Made by a program: the position numbers and the translations under genes
From: JBOGED01 sp050743625
GTDB taxonomy: Bacteria > Actinomycetota > Nitriliruptoria > Euzebyales > Egibacteraceae
NCBI GenBank assembly: GCA_050743625.1
Contig: JBOGED010000028.1
Coordinates: forward strand, 1 to 16,165
Direction: 5' to 3'
DNA length: 16,165 nt
Notes under the pieces: generated by a model
Told to the model about the DNA's origin: nothing
Databases searched by the model: none
Seen by the model: the letters and a program-made list of their open reading frames with translations, nothing else
Shown here: piece after piece, positions 1 through 5,938 of the stretch
Numbering within the stretch: the first letter of the stretch is position 1
Layout: every line of letters begins with the position of its first letter

Positions 1-3
1 GGT

Positions 4-306
4 CTATTTCTCCGCGACATCCTCGCTGGCCTGGACGGCATAAGTGGACGCGTCAAGGACACGGTGCCAGGCCTCGCGCTGTAGCTTTAGGCTCTTCTCC
101 CAGGCGTCGAAGTACCGGTCGACGAAAGCGCGGGGTCCGTAAGGACGCTCCTCCATCGTCTCACTTGGGGTGGCCTGATGGATCAGGTCGGTCCATGCGT
201 CCCACCAGGACTGCGCGGTCTTCACGTACGCGTCTTGGCCTTGCCGGATGTAGTCGAGGATCTGGTCTTGCGTCTCGTCAACAGGTTGCTTCACGTCGGT
301 GGCCAT
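4..306 (-). CDS. Phasin-like PHA granule-associated protein (100 aa)
   Basis: Small protein encoded 82 bases downstream of phaC on the same strand. It is probably a phasin, a protein that coats PHA granules. It is predicted to be almost all helix: residues 10-45 and 62-100 are rich in Gln, Glu, Lys, Ala and Trp with heptad-like spacing, it has no signal peptide or membrane segment, and it contains several aromatic pairs such as WWDAW and RYFDAWEK. The ATG at 306 is preferred because AGGTGAGG lies a few bases upstream; an ATG four codons earlier (318) lacks that spacing. The gene is complete, ending in TAG at 4-6. Phasins diverge widely in sequence, so the call rests on size, composition and position next to phaC rather than on a motif. 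Another small coiled-coil protein is possible. Confidence 0.6.
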   Translation of the reverse strand: MATDVKQPVDETQDQILDYIRQGQDAYVKTAQSWWDAWTDLIHQATPSETMEERPYGPRAFVDRYFDAWEKSLKLQREAWHRVLDASTYAVQASEDVAEK

Positions 307-332
307 GAGGAGCCTCACCTCTCGATCGGAAC

Positions 333-362
333 GTTATCCAAAGCTGGCGCTTAGCATATCAA
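333..362 (-). promoter_or_regulatory. Candidate promoter of the phasin-like gene
   Basis: Read on the minus strand, TTGATA (5 of 6 matches to the -35 consensus, at 357-362) is separated by 18 bases from GATAAC (4 of 6 to the -10 consensus, at 333-338). It lies between the phaC stop and the phasin start and would leave a short leader containing the ribosome binding site. This is a sequence match only. A 7-base direct repeat, TGGCGCT, occurs at 345-351 and 369-375, within and just upstream of it. Confidence 0.3.
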
Positions 363-388
363 GCAATGTGGCGCTGTCCACCACGCGG

Positions 389-2098
389 TCAACCTCGGAC
401 GTAGGCGCCCGGCGCGGGATCGCCCGCCGGGTAGCTCTTGTTCCCCATCGGCGGAGGTTTCCGCTGGTCGCCGCTGTGCTCGCCGATCCATGTGGCCCAC
501 GTCTCCCACCACGTCTCGTCGATACGCGTGGCCTGCTCACGCCACTTGACAGGGTCGGGCTCGGTGTCCAACCCTGTCCAATGCCTCGCCTTCGGGCTCG
601 GCGGGTTGACGATCCCGGCGATGTGACCGGCGTTCGTGAGGACGAAGCGGACCGTGCCTCCGAGGAGCTGCGTGGACTTGTGGGAGGATCTCCACGGTGC
701 GATGTGGTCGTTCTCGGCGGCGACGATGAAGGTGTCCGCCTCGATGTCGCTGAGGTCGATGGTTTGGCCGCAGATCTTCAGCTCGCCCTTCGCGAGGCCG
801 TTGCGGAGGTAGAACTGGCGAAGGTAGAACGAGTGCATCGTCGCGGGCATGCGCGTGCTGTCACTGTTCCATGCCAGGATGTCGAACGCCGGTGGACCCT
901 CGCCCTTGAGCCAGCTCGACACTACGTAGTTGAAGATCAGGTCGTTGGCCCGCAGGATGTCAAAGGTTGCCGACATCTCCTTCGCGTCCAGGTAGCCGCG
1001 GCGCTCCATCTTGATCTCGAGCCTGCGAACGATCTCGGGATCGGTGAAGCAGCCCAACGGGCCCGGCTCGCTGTAGTCGAGAAGGGTGTTCTGTAGCGTG
1101 ATCGAGTTGATCGAGTCGTCTCCCACCTTCTTCAGGTACGCGGCGAGGATCGCGGTCAAGGCACCACCCAAGCACAACCCGACCATGTTCACTTTGTCTG
1201 ATTTAGTGATGCTTTTCACGACGTCCAGCGCCGCACACGGCCCGTGGATGAGGTAATCGTCCATGGTCGTCTCGCTCATGGAGGCGTCGGGGTTGCGGTA
1301 GCTGATCATGAAGACCGTGTGGCCGTGCTGGACCGCCCACTCGATGAGGCTCCGGCCGGGCGCGAGGTCCATCACGTAGTACTTGTTGATCCATGGGGGG
1401 CTGCAAAGGATCGGGATGGACCCCACCCGATCGGTTTGCGGCTCGTACTGGATCAGCTCCATCAGGTCGTTGCGAAAGACGACCCGGCCGGGTGTGGCGG
1501 CCAGGTTCTCGCCGAGCTGGAACGAGGACGTGTCGACCTGGCGCGGTCGACCCTGGTTGTTCGCGAGGTCATCGATGAAGTTGCGCATGCCCCGAACGAC
1601 GCTGATGCCGCCGGTCTCGAACGCCTTCTTCAGCGCGTCGGGGTTCGTGAGCAGGAAGTTCGTGGGGGCGATCGCGTCGGATACAAGCCCCATGACGAGA
1701 TCGGCGCGGCCCTTGACGGCTGGCTCCAGCGCCGCGGCGTTGACCAGGTCGTCCAGCAGGCGGGACAGCGCGAGATACTGCTGCCGCATCGCGAAGAACA
1801 AGAAGTTCTGCTCCCACGCGGGGTCCTTGAACCGCCGGTCATTGCCAGTGGGCACCGGTCCCGTGATCTTCGCGCCCATCGTCCGCGCCCACGCCGCGAA
1901 CAGGCTGCGCGTGACATCCGTCGCATACCGGGTCGATAGCCTCGCCAGCGCAGTGGGGTGGCGGGCCACGCCTGCCGCGACCTTCAATAGGGTTTCACCC
2001 CAAAGCGCCGGGTCCAGGTCCGCCAGCAATCCCGATTCCGGCGCGAGCGACAAGGCAGCCGACTCGGCGGTGGACTCTGCAAACTCAGATGCGCTCAT
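389..2098 (-). CDS. phaC: Class I-type polyhydroxyalkanoate synthase PhaC (569 aa)
   Basis: Polymerises (R)-3-hydroxyacyl-CoA into PHA at the granule surface, releasing CoA. The N-terminal third carries the PhaC N-domain pattern (DPAWEQN near 92-98, then a long helical region). The alpha/beta-hydrolase core follows, with PPWINKYYVMDL at about 235-246, HGHTVFMISYRNPD at about 258-271 and the lipase-like box GLCLGG. The triad is intact: nucleophile Cys309 in GLCLGG, Asp464 in AAENDHIAPW and His492 in NAGHIAG. The motif WNSDSTRMP is also typical. Length is close to that of the Cupriavidus class I enzyme (about 589 aa), and no phaE or phaR subunit gene is seen nearby. The ATG at 2098 has AGGAGAGG just upstream; an in-frame start 13 codons earlier has no such site. 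It is flanked by the 194-residue orphan upstream and the phasin-like gene downstream, so it is probably expressed with them. Confidence 0.95.
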   Translation of the reverse strand: MSASEFAESTAESAALSLAPESGLLADLDPALWGETLLKVAAGVARHPTALARLSTRYATDVTRSLFAAWARTMGAKITGPVPTGNDRRFKDPAWEQNFLFFAMRQQYLALSRLLDDLVNAAALEPAVKGRADLVMGLVSDAIAPTNFLLTNPDALKKAFETGGISVVRGMRNFIDDLANNQGRPRQVDTSSFQLGENLAATPGRVVFRNDLMELIQYEPQTDRVGSIPILCSPPWINKYYVMDLAPGRSLIEWAVQHGHTVFMISYRNPDASMSETTMDDYLIHGPCAALDVVKSITKSDKVNMVGLCLGGALTAILAAYLKKVGDDSINSITLQNTLLDYSEPGPLGCFTDPEIVRRLEIKMERRGYLDAKEMSATFDILRANDLIFNYVVSSWLKGEGPPAFDILAWNSDSTRMPATMHSFYLRQFYLRNGLAKGELKICGQTIDLSDIEADTFIVAAENDHIAPWRSSHKSTQLLGGTVRFVLTNAGHIAGIVNPPSPKARHWTGLDTEPDPVKWREQATRIDETWWETWATWIGEHSGDQRKPPPMGNKSYPAGDPAPGAYVRG

Positions 2099-2131
2099 GA
2101 GGACCTCTCCTGATCCACTTCCCGCGCCTTC

Positions 2132-2176
2132 CTGCACTGTGCAGAGTAAATCCGGTATCCCGGACTAACTCTGCAC
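2132..2176. promoter_or_regulatory. Inverted repeats upstream of phaC (operator or leader hairpin)
   Basis: The 96-base gap before phaC holds three copies of one half-site: CTGCAC (2132-2137), GTGCAG (2139-2144) and CTGCAC (2171-2176). The first two form the palindrome CTGCAC-T-GTGCAG. The second and third lie in a 9-bp inverted repeat, GTGCAGAGT (2139-2147) with ACTCTGCAC (2168-2176), which encloses a smaller stem, TCCGG-TATC-CCGGA (2151-2164). CTGC...GCAG resembles the half-sites reported for PhaR repressors of alphaproteobacteria, but no phaR gene is in the window and this genome is probably not alphaproteobacterial, so the likeness may be chance. Confidence 0.4.
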
Positions 2177-2194
2177 GATGCGCGATCGTGGGAT

Positions 2195-2779
2195 CTACGT
2201 GTCGGTGGTGGTCAGGGCCAGGACCTCGTTGCGCCAGTCGTCGTAGTCCAGCTCGGGCTCGATCTCGGCGAGCCGTGCGATCAACCGGACCGGGCGGTCG
2301 CCGGGGGATTGGGCGATCTCGGCGAGCTCTTGCGGCGTGCGCTGATGGTCGAGGATCGTCACGGTCACCCCCGTCCCACCACGCTCGGTCACCAGCGCGT
2401 GGGCGAGGACGGAGAGCAGCGACAGACGGGCCCGCTGATCATCAGGACCCGTGGAATCCGCGGGGTGGTTGCCGGCGACCAGCAGCACGCTCCCGCCGGG
2501 CCGTAGCGCCGGAAGGATCTCGGCCACCGCGTCGAACCGGCGTATCAGCCCATCCGAGAGGAAGTTGCGCACCCGGGCGACCACAGTGTCCCCGCGCGCT
2601 TCGATACGCCCGGGGAGCTGCACGTAGCAGTCGATCGACTTCGGTCCCAGGCTGGCGCAGATCTCGCTGAGCCGCTCGTGGTTGGTCGCCCGGGTGACGT
2701 GGTAGCCAACCTGCTCGAACACCTTGGCGACCTCGTCAACCCGTTCGGCCGCCCCAGTCATCAGTGCTGAATATTCCAT
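2195..2779 (-). CDS. Unrecognised 194-aa protein beside phaC, possibly a degenerate SDR-like fold
   Basis: I do not recognise this protein. It is soluble, with no signal peptide or membrane segment. Residues 60-150 follow a Rossmann-like order: a helical stretch with RRFDAVAEILPAL, a strand after a glycine pair (GGSVLLVAG, about 94-102), a helix with ARLSLLSVLAHALVTERG, and a strand, VTVTILDH. That order recalls the second half of short-chain dehydrogenases, but there is no YxxxK where the active site would be and no glycine-rich TGxxxGxG at the N-terminus. The ATG at 2779 has AGGGTAGG about four bases upstream; an internal ATG six codons later is less well placed. It precedes phaC by 96 bases on the same strand, so a role in PHA metabolism is plausible by position only. 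Confidence 0.6.
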   Translation of the reverse strand: MEYSALMTGAAERVDEVAKVFEQVGYHVTRATNHERLSEICASLGPKSIDCYVQLPGRIEARGDTVVARVRNFLSDGLIRRFDAVAEILPALRPGGSVLLVAGNHPADSTGPDDQRARLSLLSVLAHALVTERGGTGVTVTILDHQRTPQELAEIAQSPGDRPVRLIARLAEIEPELDYDDWRNEVLALTTTDT

Positions 2780-2818
2780 TGTCCTACCCTGTTAGCGCTC
2801 TCGAGGCGAATCTGACCA

Positions 2819-2866
2819 CCCGAACAGGGATGTCAGGGCGTATCTGCCTCCAAGTCCCTGTTCGGG
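2819..2866. repeat. Perfect 12-bp inverted repeat
   Basis: CCCGAACAGGGA (2819-2830) is repeated in inverted form as TCCCTGTTCGGG (2855-2866) with a 24-base spacer. It sits between the hydratase stop and the start of the 194-aa gene. There is no T-run on either side, so an intrinsic terminator of the classic kind is not obvious. It could be a terminator, an mRNA processing site or a protein-binding site controlling the phaC-containing transcript. Confidence 0.5.
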
Positions 2867-2888
2867 GAGCTTCATGATGGTCAGGGGT

Positions 2889-2908
2889 CGTCGGGCATCG
2901 GTCCGACG
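2889..2908 (-). terminator. Short hairpin just after the HtdZ-like gene
   Basis: CGTCGG (2889-2894) pairs with CCGACG (2903-2908) across an 8-base loop, starting nine bases beyond the hydratase stop in the direction of transcription. It may contribute to ending the ligase-hydratase transcript. No U-rich tail follows, so the call is weak. Confidence 0.3.
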
Positions 2909-2916
2909 CTAGCCGG

Positions 2917-3372
2917 TCATGCGCCGTAGCGGAAGAGGATCTCGGCAACGCACACAGGGCGGTCCCCACCCTCGCGCTCGAACGTCACCGCAAGCGTCGC
3001 CTGCAACCCGGTGCGCGCCTCCTCAATGCCCGCGAGCGTGACACGCGCCCGCACACGACTGCCGACCGGAACCGGCGCCGGAAAGCGCAGCTTGTTCAAG
3101 CCATAGTTCACGACGACCGTCGCGTCCGAGACCGCGAGCACCTCCCGCAGGAGCATCGGGCCAAGCGACAGCGTGAGGTAGCCGTGCGCGACGGTCTGCC
3201 CGAACGGCCCCTCCTTCGCCCGCTCAGGGTCAACGTGGATCCACTGATGATCCTCGGTCGCGTCAGCAAACAGGTCCACCCGCTCCTGAGTGATCTCGTG
3301 CCACTCACTGGTCCCGAGATCCTCCCCGGCCTTCGCCTTCAGCTCGTCAAGCGTCACTGTCACCTTCGCCAT
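2917..3372 (-). CDS. htdZ: HtdZ-like MaoC-family (R)-3-hydroxyacyl-CoA dehydratase (151 aa)
   Basis: Hot-dog fold hydratase that interconverts trans-2-enoyl-CoA and (R)-3-hydroxyacyl-CoA. Next to phaC this reaction would supply PHA monomers from beta-oxidation, as PhaJ does. The R-hydratase signature is intact: Asp41 and His46 in EDHQWIHVDPERA have the five-residue spacing of the catalytic pair in PhaJ, followed by GPFGQTVAHGYLTLSL (56-71). YGLNKLRFPAPVPVGSRVRA (90-109) and the 151-residue length agree closely with what I recall of mycobacterial Rv0130 (HtdZ). The ATG at 3372 has an excellent site, GGAGGA, five bases upstream; the frame stays open further upstream but that part overlaps the ligase gene. 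It starts 22 bases after the ligase stop, so the two are almost certainly co-transcribed. Confidence 0.9.
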   Translation of the reverse strand: MAKVTVTLDELKAKAGEDLGTSEWHEITQERVDLFADATEDHQWIHVDPERAKEGPFGQTVAHGYLTLSLGPMLLREVLAVSDATVVVNYGLNKLRFPAPVPVGSRVRARVTLAGIEEARTGLQATLAVTFEREGGDRPVCVAEILFRYGA

Positions 3373-3394
3373 ACATTCCTCCAATGTGTGGGAC

Positions 3395-5017
3395 TCAACC
3401 CTTGACGCGGGAGGCCTCGCCGCTCCACTCTTTTTCGCGCAGAGCGAACTTTTGGATCTTGCCTGTCGAGGTCTTGGGCAGCTCGGTGACGAACTCGATG
3501 GTGTCAGGAGCCTTGTAGCGGGCGATGAGACGTTGCGCATGCTCGATGAGCTCCTCCGGGCTGGCGCGCTGGCCCTCTTTGAGCACGACGAACGCCTTTG
3601 GCCGCTCGCCCCATCGCTCGTTGGGCACGCCGATCACGGCGCATTCGAGGACGGCCGGGTGCTTCACCACCGCCTGCTCCACCTCGATGGTCGAGATGTT
3701 CTCGCCTCCCGAGACGATCACGTCTTTCGCGCGGTCGCGTAGCTCGACATAGCCGTCGGCATGCCAGACGCCCAGGTCGCCGGAGTGGAACCACCCGCCG
3801 CGAAACGCCTCCTTGGTGGCCTGCGCGTCCTCGAAGTAGCCCTTCATGACGTCGTTGCCCCGCATCACGATCTCGCCCATGGTCTGCCCGTCGCGGGGGA
3901 CGTCGCGCATCTGCTCGTCGACCACCCGGATGGGGTCCGCGATGAGCATCGCGACCCCTTGGCGAGCGTGAAGCCGGGCGCGTTGCGACGGCTCCACTCC
4001 CTGCCATCCCTCTTGCCACTCACAGATCGAGTAGGGCCCGTACGTCTCGGTCAGACCGTAGACATGCACGATCCGAGCGCCCAGCTCGGACATCTGCCCG
4101 ATGATCGTGGGGCTGGGCGGCGCTCCCGCGGTCGTGACCACGACCTCGCGATCCAGCGAGCGCGCCTCGCGTGCGTTCGCGATGGTCACCAGGACAGTCG
4201 GGGCGCCGTTGAGGTGCGTGACGCCCTGGTTGGCCAGCGCGTCCCACACGGTGTCCGCCCTCACCGCCCGCAGGCAGACATGGCGCCCGCCGATCGCCGT
4301 GACCGCCCAGGTCGTGCACCAGCCGTTGCAGTGGAACATCGGCAGCGTCCAGAGGTAGACGCTGTCGGGCGTGTGCCGCGAGTGGATGACCTCGCCGAGG
4401 GCGTTGAGATACGCCCCTCGATGCGTATACATCACGCCCTTCGGGCGTCCCGTCGTGCCCGACGTGTAGTTGATCGAGATCGTCTCGTCCTCGTCCTCGA
4501 CCGTCCAAGGAAGGGGATCTGTGCCGCCGCGCTCGAGGAAATCTGCGTAGTCCATGCTGGGGACCCGAGATCCCCTCCCCGTGTCATCGATCGACACGAT
4601 CTCCCGCACGGTCTCCAGCTCGGAGGCGACCGGCTCGAGTGTGTCGTGCAGCTCGGTATCAGCGACCATGATCTTCGCTCCCGAGTGATCGCAGATGTAG
4701 CGGACCTCCTCGGGGGCGAGGCGGGTGTTGACGGCCACGAGCACCGCGCCGGCCAGCGGCACGCCGAAGTGGGCGACGAGCATCTCGGGGATGTTGGGGC
4801 AGAGATAGGCGACGCGATCGCCCCGCTGGACACCCACATCCCGGAGCGCGTGCGCGAGCCGTGTCGCCTCGTCAGCGAAGTCCCGGTACGACAGCCGCCG
4901 CTCGCCGTGGACGATCGCGATCTTGTCCGGGTAGACCTCGGCCGACCGTTCCAGGAACGACAACGGCGTTAGAGCAGTGACATGGACCGGGGGCATGACA
5001 GGCCAGTCTAGAGGCAT
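3395..5017 (-). CDS. Acyl-CoA synthetase, AMP-forming (540 aa)
   Basis: Activates a carboxylic acid to its CoA thioester through an acyl-adenylate. All main motifs of the adenylate-forming family are present: the phosphate-binding loop YTSGTTGRPKG (184-194), A5 YGLTE (320-324), A7 SGDLG (412-416), hinge RDRAKDVIVSGGENI (427-441) and the C-terminal PKTSTGKIQK with catalytic Lys520. The N-terminal LTPLSFLERSAEVYPDK is typical of the medium-chain or acyl-activating-enzyme branch that also holds plant AAE proteins and DmdB, so the substrate is probably a short or medium acid but cannot be read from sequence. The ATG at 5017 is chosen because the conserved region begins soon after it, although no good ribosome binding site precedes it; ATG 4996 and GTG 5131 are alternatives. 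First gene of the minus-strand PHA block. Confidence 0.9.
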   Translation of the reverse strand: MPLDWPVMPPVHVTALTPLSFLERSAEVYPDKIAIVHGERRLSYRDFADEATRLAHALRDVGVQRGDRVAYLCPNIPEMLVAHFGVPLAGAVLVAVNTRLAPEEVRYICDHSGAKIMVADTELHDTLEPVASELETVREIVSIDDTGRGSRVPSMDYADFLERGGTDPLPWTVEDEDETISINYTSGTTGRPKGVMYTHRGAYLNALGEVIHSRHTPDSVYLWTLPMFHCNGWCTTWAVTAIGGRHVCLRAVRADTVWDALANQGVTHLNGAPTVLVTIANAREARSLDREVVVTTAGAPPSPTIIGQMSELGARIVHVYGLTETYGPYSICEWQEGWQGVEPSQRARLHARQGVAMLIADPIRVVDEQMRDVPRDGQTMGEIVMRGNDVMKGYFEDAQATKEAFRGGWFHSGDLGVWHADGYVELRDRAKDVIVSGGENISTIEVEQAVVKHPAVLECAVIGVPNERWGERPKAFVVLKEGQRASPEELIEHAQRLIARYKAPDTIEFVTELPKTSTGKIQKFALREKEWSGEASRVKG

Positions 5018-5131
5018 TGTTCTTGGTATGGAGCGGGTTGTTCCTTTGGTGTGGAGCGGTGAGGCGTCGGGTGCGCGTGCGTCGGCGAGTTCGTGCTCAG
5101 GTCTCGGAGAGACTCGTGAATCAAAGGACAC

Positions 5132-5181
5132 GGACCACCCGCGGGCCCGCCGGGGGGGAGACGTCGGGCCCGCGGGGGTCC
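5132..5181. repeat. GC-rich imperfect inverted repeat, 16 bp paired
   Basis: GGACC-A-CCCGCGGGCCC (5132-5148) pairs with GGGCCCGCGGG-GGTCC (5166-5181). All 16 bases pair and one A (5137) is bulged. The loop is 17 bases. This is among the strongest predicted stems in the window. Confidence 0.6.
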
Positions 5182-5183
5182 AA

Positions 5184-5209
5184 AGGGATCGAGAGGTGCT
5201 TCGATCCCT
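5184..5209. repeat. 9-bp perfect hairpin
   Basis: AGGGATCGA (5184-5192) and TCGATCCCT (5201-5209) form a perfect stem with an 8-base loop, two bases beyond the GC-rich repeat at 5132-5181. Confidence 0.55.
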
Positions 5210-5272
5210 GAGGGGCGGATTAAGTATCGACCGTCCTGGCGTTCCACTCTAAAGCCCCCTGCAACACACTGA

Positions 5273-5307
5273 GCCGACCAAGACGCCGTGTGGTGGCCTT
5301 GGTCGGC
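5273..5307 (-). terminator. 10-bp perfect hairpin, terminator-like
   Basis: GCCGACCAAG (5273-5282) and CTTGGTCGGC (5298-5307) form a perfect stem with a 15-base loop in which GCC and GGC can pair again. It lies 34 bases past the stop of the membrane protein gene, a natural place to end the ADH operon transcript. No T-run follows, so Rho-dependent or stem-only termination would be needed. Confidence 0.45.
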
Positions 5308-5317
5308 CCAGCAGTGC

Positions 5318-5342
5318 GCTGTCCCCTCGGGGTCAGGACAGC
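5318..5342 (-). terminator. 7-bp hairpin at the stop codon of the membrane protein gene
   Basis: GCTGTCC (5318-5324) and GGACAGC (5336-5342) form a perfect stem whose arm touches the stop codon at 5342-5344. Together with the hairpin at 5273-5307 it may form a tandem terminator for the ADH-MoxR-VWA-membrane protein operon. Confidence 0.4.
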
Positions 5343-5917
5343 TACAGCATAGGCACGGCTCCTGTGAAGCCGATGGCAACCCAAAGCGAGGCCAGCGACG
5401 CAAGGAGACACACCAAGCCCACGGGCTTCAGACCGAGCTTGCCGTTGGTGAGAAGGAAGAAGCCCAGGAGCAACACGATATAGATGACGAGGGCGATCGT
5501 GACGCCTGTCGTAGGCAGGGCAGCGGCACCCAGCGCGAGCACCAACGCAGGCGTCATGAACAACTGCAGGATGGCACCTGCGATAGCCATCTGACCGACT
5601 GGCCGCAGATCCCAACCGTTGAGCTGCGCGACGCCAGCAACAAGAAGGATGACTGCATACATCCCCATCGTGCCCGTCAACAGCAACGGGATCTGGTCCA
5701 ACCCGAGAGCCGCCTCGGTCCGCGTGCTCAGAATGAGCCAGAGAGAACCGAACAGCATGCTGAACCCAGCGAGGAGAAAGCCTCCGGAAGCCAAGGTCGG
5801 TGACACGGGCGCGCCACCTTCCTGTTCCGGATAGGCGCCCATGAACGCCATCCCCTCGATCCAAAGTCCGAGAAACAAGCCGACAAACGCAATCGTAATC
5901 GGATTCAGTGGGACCAT
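5342..5917 (-). CDS. Six-helix integral membrane protein of unknown function (191 aa)
   Basis: I do not recognise the family. About six hydrophobic segments are visible, near residues 7-28, 43-65, 75-98, 105-130, 135-157 and 163-187, with very short loops and no soluble domain. A glutamate sits at the end of the first helix (LWIEGMAFMGAY) and a charged loop, YPEQEGG, follows. Six helices in about 190 residues is the size of small channel or transporter families such as AmiS/UreI or the acetate-uptake GPR1/FUN34/YaaH group, but I see no motif that decides between them. The ATG at 5917 is chosen because AGGAGG lies five bases upstream; a GTG two codons earlier is in frame. It starts 21 bases after the VWA gene stop, so it belongs to that operon. 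Confidence 0.75.
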   Translation of the reverse strand: MVPLNPITIAFVGLFLGLWIEGMAFMGAYPEQEGGAPVSPTLASGGFLLAGFSMLFGSLWLILSTRTEAALGLDQIPLLLTGTMGMYAVILLVAGVAQLNGWDLRPVGQMAIAGAILQLFMTPALVLALGAAALPTTGVTIALVIYIVLLLGFFLLTNGKLGLKPVGLVCLLASLASLWVAIGFTGAVPML

Positions 5918-5938
5918 GCGCACCTCCTAGTTAAGGGG

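Larger units (their letters stand above)
5018..5341. other. Gene-free stretch between the ligase and the membrane protein
   Basis: About 320 bases with no credible gene. It must hold the promoter of the ligase-hydratase transcript, but no convincing -35/-10 pair was found. The part from 5132 to 5342 is dominated by inverted repeats, which are listed separately. Confidence 0.7.

Noticed and set aside
3761..4972. Long open frame of 403 codons on the plus strand
   Set aside because: It is antisense to the acyl-CoA synthetase, whose motifs are complete. Composition is that of a shadow frame.
5018..5131. N-terminal extension of the acyl-CoA synthetase from a GTG at 5131
   Set aside because: The extra 38 residues are polar and unlike the family, which begins near LTPLSFLERS. 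The start at 5017 is kept, though its ribosome binding site is poor.
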